DNA of 64,000 bases from Glossina fuscipes (lineage: Eukaryota > Arthropoda > Insecta > Diptera > Glossinidae). Shown here in pieces: positions 35,691 through 48,096 of this stretch (positions are counted from its first letter, which is position 1; every line of letters begins with the position of its first letter). A model generated the notes under the pieces. The model worked only from the letters and a program-made list of their open reading frames with translations, had not been told where the DNA came from and searched no databases. Both the position numbers and the translations under genes were made by a program. The stretch is from assembly GCF_014805625.2 (NCBI RefSeq), contig NW_023998564.1, positions 2,238,257 through 2,302,256 of the forward strand, written 5' to 3'.

Positions 35691-38600
35691 TATGCAGAAA
35701 TCGTTAACGTGCGCTTTGCCTCATTGCACCTGGGTACCCATAATATGATAAATTGCCAACCAGCGCAATATGACTTTATTGTAGGATGTTTTAAAGTGCG
35801 CCGTTTCTTTCTTTTTTTTTGCTTTTTTCTCTGATGTTGTTGCTTTTCGTTATTACGTTTGCTTTGTTATTAAGAGATGATTTAAGTTTTAAAAATCATT
35901 AAAATAAAATTAAGCTAAAAACAAAAAAGAAATAAGCTTTTCAGAGGACGTTTTAAATTGGGAGGAATAGCATAAAACTGATTAAATTAATTCATCGTTT
36001 TAAGCTAAATTAAATTTTTTTTTAAAGAAACACAATCTTTATAACACAAAATTTTCTTTCCTTTAAGGCAAAGCATTCATTTTCATTAAAAACGATTTTA
36101 AAATTAGATTTTTTCTAAAAGGTTAGGATTTGCAGTTTCCTCCTGTCAGAAAAAAAAAAATATTGCTTTCCAGATTTAATCCAAGCAATGTGCTGTTGCA
36201 GAATTTTGTTAATGGCATTTGTTCATTTCTCTAATTGACGCTGCTCCTTTGTGTACGTACCTGAACGAGTTGGTTGCTCGAATCTGGCGTATCGGTAGCG
36301 ATCGTTAATACATTGCTTAGAAAATTAATGCTCTTTCCATGCCTTGGGTGAAAATGGATAGTCGACAGAAGTCTTTCATTATATGTCGCGTATTTGAATC
36401 TAACACTATCTTTATATGCGATGGTGGAAAGGCTGTTCAGGTTTTCTGCCTCACCTGCGACCTCATGAAAAGTAATTAGGCTGAGATATTAATTATATTA
36501 GTGAAACTCAAGCGTTTATTACTCGACTACGGGAGATGTGTGGCTCTCTTCAAATACTTTCATCGAAAATCAAGGTCAAGAATCACATCAGTCATGTCAA
36601 ATTTGTCTTCTTTATCATCGTACAGACGTCCGTCGTTTAAAACGGTTGACTCGAACCACGCTACATTAAAACCGTGTTTCACAAGTAAAGCCAAAGATAA
36701 ATAATTGACAAATTGGCCAAATGAAAATCAATTCTTTTTTGCGTATTACATAGAAGACATGTCCATAACGATTTATTATGCTACGTTAAGAAACAAAACC
36801 AGCTAAACTTATACTAAACTAAATAAGACCAGAACCTCTTCTTTTCTACACTACGCCCCGTGTGATGCAGGAGGCATGAAGTTTTTGTCGAGGTATATAT
36901 TACCCAGCAGGAATCAAGGCAAACTAATTTTTTATTGTGACGATTGATGCATGACCACTTACTAAGTGAATTTAAGCATGTCAGCTCGTCCATTTACATT
37001 TGCTTTTAGCCTATGCATAGCGATTTTTATTATGGGGTTCTTACGAAATTTCGCAGACAGATGTGCCCGTGTTCAGATGGTCAGATATGTTGTCACGGCT
37101 CCCATATAACGCATTACTTTGGAAAAAATTAACAATTTTCAATTGCTTTTCAAATGCCAATTCTTTGAATACTCGTAAATATACTAACGAAAAGTAAGTA
37201 AGTAGGCCTTCACAAGGAAAGAAAACCTAATTTTTTAATATTTTGTGATGAAAATGGATCCGTACTAATAATATGATATGAAAACGGATTGTATCAAATT
37301 TGAACTATGTAAATCTGGTTTTTAGCCAACACCATGTAAGAGTTTTTATGAAAGCTAAGCCATCTAGCTCGGTAGCAAGACAAGCAATTGTTACTAAACT
37401 TAGATAATGCCAGTTAATATTTTAGATCTCCTCCTAAATAAGAAAAATAGGCCTTTACATGGAAATAAGGCATCATTTTTGGGTGAAATGATAGTTACAA
37501 AGGCCGATTTTGCTCGATTGAAATGGTTTTAAAAATTTGGCAAAGCTTTAGTGCGTTTGTGAGAGAAATCACCACAATCAATAAAGCATGTAATAATTAC
37601 AATTACTATACATATAAAGGATCAAATGACCACGAGATAATAGGTTGCAATACAGTAAACGCTTTTTAAAACTGGAAAAATTTTATAATATATGGTATCA
37701 ATAATCGACATCGATCGTGTAATATATATGTGTGTGTGTGTAATCTTCTATTTAAAGATAAAAACAAAAACGTTCTCAGAACATTATTTTACGGTGTAAT
37801 TGCTTAAAACCGCATTAATGTATGCGCATCGGTCACACATTTAGAATTTAATTGATTTGCCTGCTAAAGACAATTAATTTAAACATAAATATAAAAAAGC
37901 AATGATAATTGCGGAAAGTGTGATCTAAAATTAAAAAATTTTTCTTCACAACAACGTAATGATTTCAAGTCCAACGTTTAACTCGGTGAAAAGATAATCC
38001 ATGACGATCAAAACGATCTGTCAAGTTTTCTCTGATGTTGTTGTTGTTTGTGGTGTAAGGTGTTTCGTTACAATAGTTTAATATATAAGTCCTACATGCA
38101 TACCCCCTATAAATCTTTCCTCTTTTCGTCGCTTCCCATCCGTACTCCTCATTTCTCGCCTAGCCAGTGCTATCAACTATTTCAATTCCATCCTATATGT
38201 GTGATCGAAGTTATATATGTGAATAATTAAAATTGATTTGAAGCGACAATTCGTTGATTTCTACAAACAAACAGGGTCAAACAAGGGTGTAGAACGCGAT
38301 GTGAAGAACATATAGAAATTTTAAAAACAACCTACTTTTGCAAAAAGCTGCACTAATGAATCATATCAATTTTTAATGAAAGGGATGTCCACGTCAGCTT
38401 TTTAATTGGTATTTCAACCGCATTTTCTGCCCGAAAAACTTGATCGAAATTTGTACACTGTATACAAAGGGCTTTATCCAGCAGATCTAAGCAAAGAGTT
38501 CGTTTCGTTTTACACATAAGTTAGACTGGATAATTATTATTATTATGTGCAAGATCTGCGGTAAAATCCACTATAGTTAGATACATCTTCTTGTTGTTTA

Positions 38601-41600
38601 GTTTGTACCAATCTAAACTCTAATATCATAATTAAGTACATACTCTTACTGCTGCAATATCTTCTGCGTGCCTGTGGAAATTAATATTTAAAAGCTTAAG
38701 TTTTTTTTTACACTTCTCTCTATACGCAAAACATATTCAAAGATTCCCCCTAACAAAATACTCATTTTATTTTACTCATTCTAACAAAATACTCATTTAA
38801 CAGGCACACATATTTGTGCTTTGGGTTGTTCATAATAGACGTTAGAGTATACTCGATATATATGTATTCCCTCATATATACCGCGCATTATAAAAACTAA
38901 AAAAGCATTAACAAACAATGCCGTATGTGTAGCATGGTTAAGAATTCCTACGTCATAAATTTAACACTTTCGGTATGACAAACAAAAAACAAAGAACTTC
39001 TATTAATAATCTTAACGAAGAACAGGTGCGAGTTCTACGAATGGACACCAAGTACATATATATACAGGCGCACCTTTGTGCGGGTGAGTAAATAGTCGTC
39101 GTTGTGTTAACACCTTTGCAGCCTGGTAGTTACCAAGTTTTTAAACGATTTAGCATACAATGTGAATTCATTTAAAGATTTTTATGCATATACATGTCTA
39201 TGATGTGCCTTTGATATTTCTTCAAAACATAGAGTACCCAACGTTTGATTATTAACATTTATTTGTTTAGCCAACTATTATAACTATATATGTATATATA
39301 ACAACTATTATAACCTCATAGCGAACGTATGGCCAGGCTAATTTAAAAAGCGATAATGCGGTCTCTCATTTCATAATGCCAACCTAGACTTTATCCAATT
39401 ATTTCCAGGCAGCCTTGCGAAGAATTTTATAATCACTTTAATAAATGACAATACATACTTAATGGGTTGCCAGTACGAAGAGTTAGTAATCTAACGTTAA
39501 CAATACGAAATTTTCTATAGTTCATTAAGTTGACTGAAGATAATTGCTTACTGTAATATGGATTCTTATTCACGCTTGCAAAGGATTCTTTCATAAGCAA
39601 ATGTAAAGTCACAAATGAAATGGATTTACAAAAGATAAAAAAAAGCACACCCAACATTAGCCGAATTAGGATCAAGCTTTAAAGTGTGAAGATGTGCTTT
39701 GAGTCTCTATCCCTACCTGAATTCAAGTTCCGTGTGGCAAGATTCTCGCGTTAATATTTCTTACACATCTAATCGCATCAGTTTATTCCTTTTAAATATA
39801 TTTACACCGTATTTCGAATATCCATAGGTGCAGAATACTACATACATTTCATATTCAAAGAGAATTGCTTAGTGGAAAATAAACATTAAATAACCATGTA
39901 TAACTATGTTAAATTAATTTAAGAAAGTGTATACGTAATCTTGTGTTTTGTTCGATAGAAAATTTTTTACTTTATTATGTTGTTATGTTTTGCTTTATAA
40001 ACTGTTTTTCCATACGCTCGCCTTTATAAAATCCGTATACAGCTACCTTTATAATGTATACATGTACATCAACACATCTGATGCATTCTAAAATATAATA
40101 AGTTTGTAAACTTTTTGTATTCATGGATACGACGGGTGTTAATACATGGGAATCCGTACAATTGTGTGTGTGTATTTATGAATTCTTTACGATCTTGCTC
40201 TTGTTGGCCCGCTGCAAATGATGATTTACTGAGGCAAAATTATTGAAACAAATCCATTTAGGGATTATGTAGCGTATATTTGTACTTAGAATTTTTTTTC
40301 TTTTTGTTTCAATCTCCCATTTTGACCATTTAGATACCGACATACATTGAAATTTTTAAATAATCAAAAGCAAGAGTTAAAGAAAGACTTGGTATAAATA
40401 AAAATAAAAATAGCAAATCGGACTTTTCAAGAAATTATAAAGTTTTCTATTAAAAGAAAAATATATATATGACGTGGCGTAACCTTAATTTATTATTAAA
40501 TGTTAAGTTAAACTTGTTTCATGTATATGCAATTTTGAATGATTTTTAATGATTTTAATAGGAACGGTGTAAAGAAAATCCAAGAATTTGAAATTTTCCC
40601 CGTTAAAACCTAATAAACTCTGGTGGTAATCGATCAAGTCATCGACGGGTAGGACGTTAGCGATTAGAAAAGTTCATCATCAAAGCCTTTGAAGAAAGTC
40701 TGGCCAAATTTTCCGTAAAACTTTGCCACCTTATCACTTCGCCAGTGCCTATGCAATTTTATGCTATTGTTGAAATTTTTACATTTGCATTACTGAGCAT
40801 TTAGATACAACTGCGCTTATCATTTCCACGGCAGTAGAATGTAGAATGTTTCCCTTGCAAGACTCGCTCGGCAATAGATTTTGCAAAAATATTCAAACAA
40901 CAGACGCTTGTCTTGCATTCCAGTACAACTACGTCGCCTCTATTTCTCAGATTTTCGGAAGGGCACGACATGATAGAGAAAAGAAAACTTTTTCTGATAA
41001 AATCTCTTTAGTTTCTTTACGATTATCTTTAAGAAGAAACAAACACGGTAAAGTTCCTGTTAAGGATGCTTGGCATTGTTATTTGGACTTCTTAGCAACA
41101 TCTGTCACTCATTTCCTCTGATTTGACTGACTATTGTTATTAACATGAAAACTCTATAAAGTGTTTGCGTTAAATTGTATATTGCCATAAGCCATTCAGG
41201 AGCACGGAAGGGCAGTAACCGTCAGCAGATTAAGCCCAAAGTAACCCTTCATAATGATTTTGGCTCTGCAACAAAAGAAAATGCAACGATTGACGTAACA
41301 TAACCTCAAAAGGAACAATCTAAAAAGCACCAAGATCATCATCCATCCGTCATCTATTTTCAAAGAATGTATGCCACGAAGCCTCCGATGTCTTGCCCCA
41401 TGGCAGGGCAGAGCAAGGCAGAAGATCAATGCTTAACAGGTTTCCCCTCAGTTTAAGTAGCTTCTAAAATGCTTGTGTGGGATGGTTTTACACTTACTGC
41501 ATTTCTATAATTATGCTCGCTGCTTTGCATTAAAAAAGTAGGGTAAACTGCACCGTTCCTTATAGCTACGTAAGGGATTCGAATGTCTGCTTGAATCGTG

Positions 41601-42584
41601 GGCATATTGTAATTCTTCCTAAACTTCATTTTTTTTGATTAAAGTCCTTTAACCTTGTAATGATGTGGATGTTAATGTCTATTTATTCCTTCTGCTTTTA
41701 TTTTTGTTTTAGTCATAAAATTTGTTGCTTTTGTGTGATTTTTTCATATTTTCCTTTTTTACTTTGCTTTGCTTTATTACATACTAGATAAAGTAAGTTA
41801 CTAAAGTTAGTGGCTTGAAATTTATAGGATTTTTCATGCACTTAGGGATATCTATAATAGTGAGTATGTATGTGTGTGCGTGCGTTCGTGATTGCGTTTG
41901 CCTTGAAATATTGTATTGTTGTTGGAATTACGTTTTCCTTAGTCCACAGATACACATTCAACACGCACACCAAAACGCACATAAACTCTAAGTGTGTACA
42001 CATTCATCTAAATTTACACCTTAACATCCTCCAGCAGAGAGAGATTAAATTATATTAACAGCAACTGTAGAAGCAACAACTAGCAGTGGCAATAGCATTA
42101 GCAATATGCTGAGTTGAAACAATTTTATGGTTCTGTATTATGTTAACAATTTGCTATTTTCTGTTTTGTTATTGTTGTTGCCATAGTTGTTTCGAATAAA
42201 GATAATTAAAGATTTTAATTAAGATTACGGAAAAGTATTTTCTACACTTTTTTTATTTCAAACGCTTTAAATATGTTTACAAAAAAAATTGTGTAAACTT
42301 TAAGAATTAAAATTTGTGTAAACTTTAAGCTTTAAAATTTATTAAGATATTATATAAAAAAATTTTATAAAAACAACCACAAACTAAAGGCAAGTAAAGT
42401 TTGGATTGTTGATGCCGCGTAAGTTGAGCGCATAAGGAACAGTGCAAAGCATTTTATTAATTGCAAACATATGTTATTTAGCAAGTTAAGAGAGTTAAGA
42501 AGAGATGTGGGTTCGTTTTGAACTATTAACTTGTGATATTTGCTTTTATCGCTGCGAGAGCACAGTCAGGAAAATCCCACTTAC

Positions 42585-42765
42585 TGGTAGGGAACATAGT
42601 CCATATTTGGTTCGGTCGAACTTTTTGGTTACTCCCTGACAAATATTCAAAAATCGCTGAGCGCGAGCATTCCGGTCTTCCAAACTGAGTCTGGCTGGGG
42701 CAATTTTTTGAATGCCCTCTCCTATTAACGTTCCTACGAAAACTGAATCTTTATATATTAAAAAG
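42585..42765 (-). other. exon-like open frame of 60 codons with splice-site consensus
   Basis: Preceded on the minus strand by acceptor TTACAG (ending 42766) and followed by donor GTAAGT (from 42584), this stretch is open for 60 codons after one base and ends in phase 0. The protein reads FLIYKDSVFVGTLIGEG, IQKIAPARLSLEDRNARAQR, FLNICQGVTKKFDRTKYGL, CSLP. I do not recognise it. The exit phase would allow splicing to the PDZ exon at 29678, but nothing shows that it does. It could be a cryptic or alternative exon, a remnant of a mobile element, or chance, since another minus-strand frame is also open here. Confidence 0.3.
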
Positions 42766-44825
42766 CTGTAATTTTCAATATTTCATTGTTACAACTGATT
42801 TATTTTAATAGTTTAACAAAGAAATCGACCGAATTTTGACCACATAGGTCTATTTTTTGGATAACACGGCGTATAAAGATTCTCAAAAATCGTAATCCAA
42901 AAAATGGGAATATTTATACTACCCGAAATGGTACGATATATCTGATGTTCTTCTTTGTTAAATCTCTTCTTATTTAAGAGTATCCCTCCGTCTTATTTTT
43001 TGTGTTCAACTTACAGACTACAATTTTTTACATATTTTAATGAAAGGATGAACGCTATTGAAAATGGTTCCAATCGGACCACTTTTTCGATCACTTGCCA
43101 ACATCTAAACATCTCAAAGTCGTTATATGAATAACTTTAAAGTTATGTAAGGCGTTTAATTGTGGATTACGGCATTTGTTTTGTTTTGTTTCAACATTTT
43201 CGAAATTTAAGCTAAGATAAAATATGTGAAACTTTTCTATGGGCGCAGATAGATGAATACAACTAAATCTCTTCAGAATTTTACTCCATTCATTTAATGT
43301 ATAAAAAACACTGATTGACCTTATCGTATATCCAACGGCGATTATACGGAAAAAAACTGTTTAATTAAATTTTGATATGGCGAAGCCAAATTATTACTAA
43401 ATTAAAAATTTCTTTTTTTTTATCTATCATGCATCAAACATGACGTTTTTCGTATTTTGACGTAATTTATACGTATTTTATTTTATGCCGTGAAGTGAAA
43501 CACGGCTACCATTATATGCACACGCAATAACAACCTGCAATAATACACAAAGCGTTTTCCATCAAATTGTCAATTTAAGCATGAACTCAATATCCGCTTA
43601 AAACTTGATGTACTTCATATATATACCTTTTTTTTTTGTTTTATGGCGTCACAATTTTTTTTAACCATATTTTCTATTTTGTGTTTGTTTATTCATGGTT
43701 TACTTTGTGCGCATGCATAGAGCTCGGTTTCATCAGACAAAAAAAAACAAAATCCTCTTCCATAACCTTCAAAGCGACTATTAGATACTATTCATCAACT
43801 TCGGCAGATTCCCGGCTTAGTTGTAAATTTCTACTGAAACCAAGAACGATCCTTACCACTTTCACATGCTAGATCTTCATAGGGCTTCGAGCTACATTAG
43901 GGAAAAATTTAAGATAAATATTTGGCATTTGTTTACAAAAGTAGTCATGGTTGCTAGTGCTGATTCTATTTTTTGGTCCTCGAATTTATTTATTAAGATC
44001 GCTTTACTTCTTTTTGATATTTTAGATAGGTTTTAGTTTTGTGGAAAGACTGGATCTATTTTGTATCTCGTGAAGTTTATTTACCCATTTTTCTGCAACT
44101 ATAACACAAGCTACAGACATATGCGTAGGATGGGCGACATTAGCTCACAAGTCTATCCTGATCAGGTACATGAGTAAGCCAAATATAATTCTCCATTGCT
44201 AGCTGACTCGTATTTGTCTGTTTCACAAATGCGAATACAAAATTAGTAGACTCTTTTTCGTATCCTTTAGAAACACGTTTGAAGCAGAAGCCATAGCACT
44301 ATTCGCGCTCATGTTTGCTTCAAACTGAAAACAGTAACAACGACTAAGAAAATCATATGCAGCTTGAGGCGAATCTCTTACACCCACCATAACCTCATTT
44401 AAAAAAAAAAAAAAATTTTTGATCTTGTTTAAATTTTGGCGGGCATAGACTGCTGTTGTGTTCAGACACTTTATTAAAACTAACTTACATTTACTTCTTT
44501 GATAATGGGTTAGCGAATACTTGTTCTTTGATATAAAAGAGTAGCTAACATTTCATTCATGCCAGACATAACAGCCTACCACGCCATTTTTTATTACTTA
44601 TGTTAAATAAATGTATTGATATATAAGTACAATTTACTTAAAAGCAGAATAATGGAAACTTTCTGGGGGTATACGGGTGCGTGTTGCACGACGGCACTCA
44701 AGTGTACCAATTCCTTTGCTTTTAAGTATAGGAATGATCTCAATTCATGAACGTATTATGGGCGTGTCCTTGCACTAATTTGTCGCACCCTCAATATCAA
44801 ACTGTAGGTAAGGATTTCCAATATA

Positions 44826-46086
44826 TTAGTTTGGGGAAAAAGAAATCAATTATTTTTATATGAACTTCAGGACTTTATTTAACATGCTTCGGATTGTCCG
44901 ATTTGGGTCAAATATGCACCGTTTTGTTGTATGATTTGTTGCCATTTTAAAGGTAACTTCAAAATGCATCTCCCATAGAAGTCCTGGTCTCTATTTCCAA
45001 AAAACTCTAGTAGTCGATTTTCACAATCCTCCCTAGATTCCAATTTTTTATCATTAAAGAAATTTTGCAATGCAAGAAAAAGATGATAATCGCTTGGTGC
45101 CAAGTCCGGACTGTATGGAGGATGCATTAAAACTTCCCAACCAAGCTCCCGAAGTTTCTGGCGAGTCACTGTAGATGGCCTAGCGTTGTCCTGGTGGAAC
45201 ACGACACCTCTCCTGTTGGCCAATTCTGGCCGTTTCTGGTCAATCGTTATCTTCAAACGGTCCAGTTGTTGACAGTAGAGATCAGAATTTAGCGTTTGGC
45301 CATATGGAAGCAACTCATAATAAATAATCCCCTTCCAGTCCCACCAAATGCATAGCAAAACCTTCCTGGCCGTTTGAGGTGCTTCACCGCTCTTTGACCA
45401 CGATCGTTTTCGCACAGGGTTATCGTATGTGATCCATTTCTCATCTCCAGTCACCATCCGTTTAAGAAATGGGTCTATCTCATTCCATTTGGCCAAGGCT
45501 TTGCAGATGGAAATTCGATCCATCATGTTTTTTTCTGTTAATTGGTGTGGCACCCAAACATCGAGCTTCTTTTTGAATCCAGCTTTGTGTAAATGGTTTA
45601 AAACTGTTTTATGGTCGATTTTTAGCTCGTGGGCGATGTTACAACTGCTAACATGCCGTTCAACTTCGATCATTTCTCCGACTTTATCGACATTTTCGAC
45701 GACCGGCCTACCTGTGCGAGGTGCATGTTTAACATCAAAAATTCCTGAATGGAATCTACGAAACCAAAATTGCACATAATTGGCTGTTACAGTATCGGAA
45801 CCATAAACAGCATTCACAATTTTAGCCGCCTGGCTTGCATTTTCGCCTTTGTCAAAGAAAAACTGTAAAATGTACCGAATTTTCTCTTTGTTCACTTCTA
45901 TTTTTAACACGCTGTAACTCACAACTGAATGCACCAAACAAAAAACAGCAAACGAATTTTTTTCATTGCGAAATGTCACCTTTCCAACGAGCATAAATAT
46001 GAAATTGTTTGATCGATACTTTACGAGAAATCTATCAGTGCAGCCATCTACCGAAAAAATAATGGATTTCTTTTTCCCCAAACTAA
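44826..46086 (-). mobile_element. mariner transposon with intact ends
   Basis: The element is 1261 bases long. Terminal inverted repeats of 32 bases, TTAGTTTGGGGAAAAAGAAA at each end, differ at one position (44826-44857 and 46055-46086). A TA dinucleotide flanks each end (44824-44825 and 46087-46088), the target duplication used by Tc1/mariner elements. It carries one transposase frame on the minus strand, described separately. The near-identical ends suggest a fairly recent insertion. It lies in the large Zasp52 intron in the same orientation as the gene. Confidence 0.95.
44879..45902 (-). pseudogene. mariner transposase, open but missing its start codon
   Basis: From the usual start the frame reads EVNKEKIRYILQFFFDKGEN, then a helix-turn-helix region with FWFRRFHSGIFDVKHAPRTG, the WVPHQL motif (VWVPHQLTEKN), MVTGDEKW with catalytic Asp 1, FHQDNARPS with Asp 2, and HPPYSPDLAPSDYHLF with Asp 3. 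The C-terminus is LPLKWQQIIQQNGAYL. Three defects are seen. The codon where the start ATG is expected is ATA (at about 45900). Six residues are missing between GEAPQT and ARKVLL. Two more are missing after Asp 2, so 32 instead of the usual 34 residues separate Asp 2 from Asp 3. The frame also runs upstream through the 5' untranslated region into the terminal repeat without an appropriate start. It is probably inactive. Confidence 0.9.
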
Positions 46087-47915
46087 TATTTTGCTACATC
46101 TTAAACCAATATTTTCGCTCTCCGCTCCAGAGTATGTTTAGCAACGAAGGACCCACCTACATCAATGCAAAATTTGATACTAATACATTTAGAGCACATA
46201 TACATTTTAGAGTTGCTTAAAGATTTTGTTCGGAGTGTTACAAACGTTTTGTCCAAAATCAATATACGTCGGTGATGAACCTAAAAAAACTGTTGTTTTC
46301 TGATTTTCAAAGTGCTGAAATACTAAAATTTTGATTTGTTTGCCTCGCTATCTGTATTTCATTTCCAGCTCGCTTTAGTTTATATGGAATAGTATAGCGC
46401 TGTTAGAGATTGCGAAACTTAATTGCTTCACAACTAAGATTCACCATAAAGTTGATGCAATTTCCCCAACTCAGTTTTTATTTTATTATATTGTGCTAAT
46501 GGTTTCGTGTGCACAAGTTTTGCAATATGCCATCATGTATGTCATTGGTTGTTTATGTAGTTTCAAACAATCCATTTTAGATGTATTCATATCGGCGCCT
46601 CTAATGGTTATACAGGTGAAATTCTGTAATATACAGTGAAATGTTAATACTAACCCGTCGCTCAAATATGACGAACATGGTTCATGGTTGAGATTGTTTA
46701 AAATTGAGAAATATTCTCTGGCCGGTTTTCAATAGCAGCTTGGATGCAACAGCTCTCAACATTTTTGCCAAATTTGAAATCGATCGACATCTTAATTTGT
46801 GTGACCGAAGAAGTGTTCACAACAAGCTGCTCTTTTGCTACTATATCCCTTATAGATCATCTTAAAGTGATTGATTTGCCTAGGGGTAATTAGCGTATCA
46901 TACGTAACGTAAATAACGATATTTCTTTTGGTGTCATTGAACATAAATATTTTCATTCCACACACACTATATACCCGCGAGATTTACGAAAAGTTTCGTA
47001 TAATATTTGATATAATCACAGTTTATAGTCTATGCCTACGTATTTGTCCGTTAACTCACAGTCCGTGAGTACACTAACACATACACACACATACACACAC
47101 TTACGTACCCATTTTCATGAAATCTTCTCTTCTTCTACTCAGAGAACATCTTTCAACTTTGTTGTTATATTTTACGTTACACTATTGTCATTTATAATCA
47201 TAACATTATACATGCTAAAAAAAAGAAATCAAATAAGTTATCGTTTCATATGAGAAAATAATGGAACAAGTTCAATGTCTCTTCCTCTTCCTCCTTTCAT
47301 TTGGCGTCTGAGTATGTTTTAATTTCTTTCACATTAAGTATACGAATTTATGTGTAGTTGCTGCTTTTTGTGCGGTTATTTTTTTGTTTTTTGGTATTGC
47401 TCAGCTTGTTTTGTTGTTAGAGCTATATAATTTTGATTTAAAGTTCATCAAATCACAATTCGCCATTTGTAGAGCTATTTCACTTTTCTTAGCTCCAACT
47501 TCAATTTTAACTTATCTTCCAATGCTTTGCTGCTCTTATATACTTTTATTTATTCTTCAGTAGTTTTATTGCTTTTTAACGTACTTTACTTTCTTTACAA
47601 TTTTTCATTATTTTACTGTTTTTAAGGTACTTTAATTTATATTTTTGATATACGTCTCTTTAATTTTTAATTTTAATCACTTTTCTTGGCACTAGATATC
47701 CGTTTCCGAAAGAAAAGTTGGAATGTTTTCTTTTTTACTTTCATAAAGATTCACGTGGTGCAAGTATACATAGGCGACATTTATTAGAGTCTAAATTTGA
47801 GTGTTTTTCCCTACCCATTTTTTGCTAACTTACCAAATTTCAAAGAATTCTTAAAAATAGTTCTCATTGGCGGAATTTTAATTTCTTTAGCTTGTTTGAG
47901 AGGTGTTTTCACATA

Positions 47916-48096
47916 TTATTATTATTATTGTTATTAATTTAGCCATAGAATGAATTCTAAGACTAAAGTCGTAAAGCACTAGCGTCTAAAGGCCTTCCGG
48001 CTTTATTAAAAAGTCTACCGCACTTGAGTTTTGAACCTCCGACAACTAAGTTGCCGGTTGAGACTCATGCCTACTCGGCCACTCAGGCGGATTATT
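47916..48096 (-). mobile_element. tRNA-derived SINE, copy C
   Basis: The minus-strand head CCGCCTGAGTGGCCGAGTAG (A box), AGGTTCAAAACTCAAGTGCG (B box and junction) and a body shared with copies A and B lead to an (ATT)n tail. The flanks share TTTTCA, a weak candidate target duplication. Confidence 0.82.

Larger units (their letters stand above)
29679..44825 (-). other. large Zasp52 intron, part 1
   Basis: Fifteen kilobases upstream of the PDZ exon. Recognised contents: a triplet simple repeat (32336-32405), a degenerate SINE (34384-34495), a TA repeat (35667-35690), and two open exon-like stretches (36231-36488 and 42585-42765), the second listed separately. No exon with the expected start of Zasp52 (initiator and first half of the PDZ domain) could be found. 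Everything else is AT-rich sequence without recognisable function. Confidence 0.6.

Noticed and set aside
36231..36488. First coding exon of Zasp52
   Set aside because: It ends in LVQ before a donor, recalling the expected end of the first PDZ exon, but lacks an ATG and the glycine-rich PDZ loop.
40846..41121. 91-codon plus-strand frame
   Set aside because: Considered as a nested gene; no motif recognised and no promoter or intron signals in support.
46000..46081. Start of the mariner frame at TTG inside the terminal repeat
   Set aside because: Not a credible eukaryotic start; the upstream part is the element's 5' untranslated region read through by chance.
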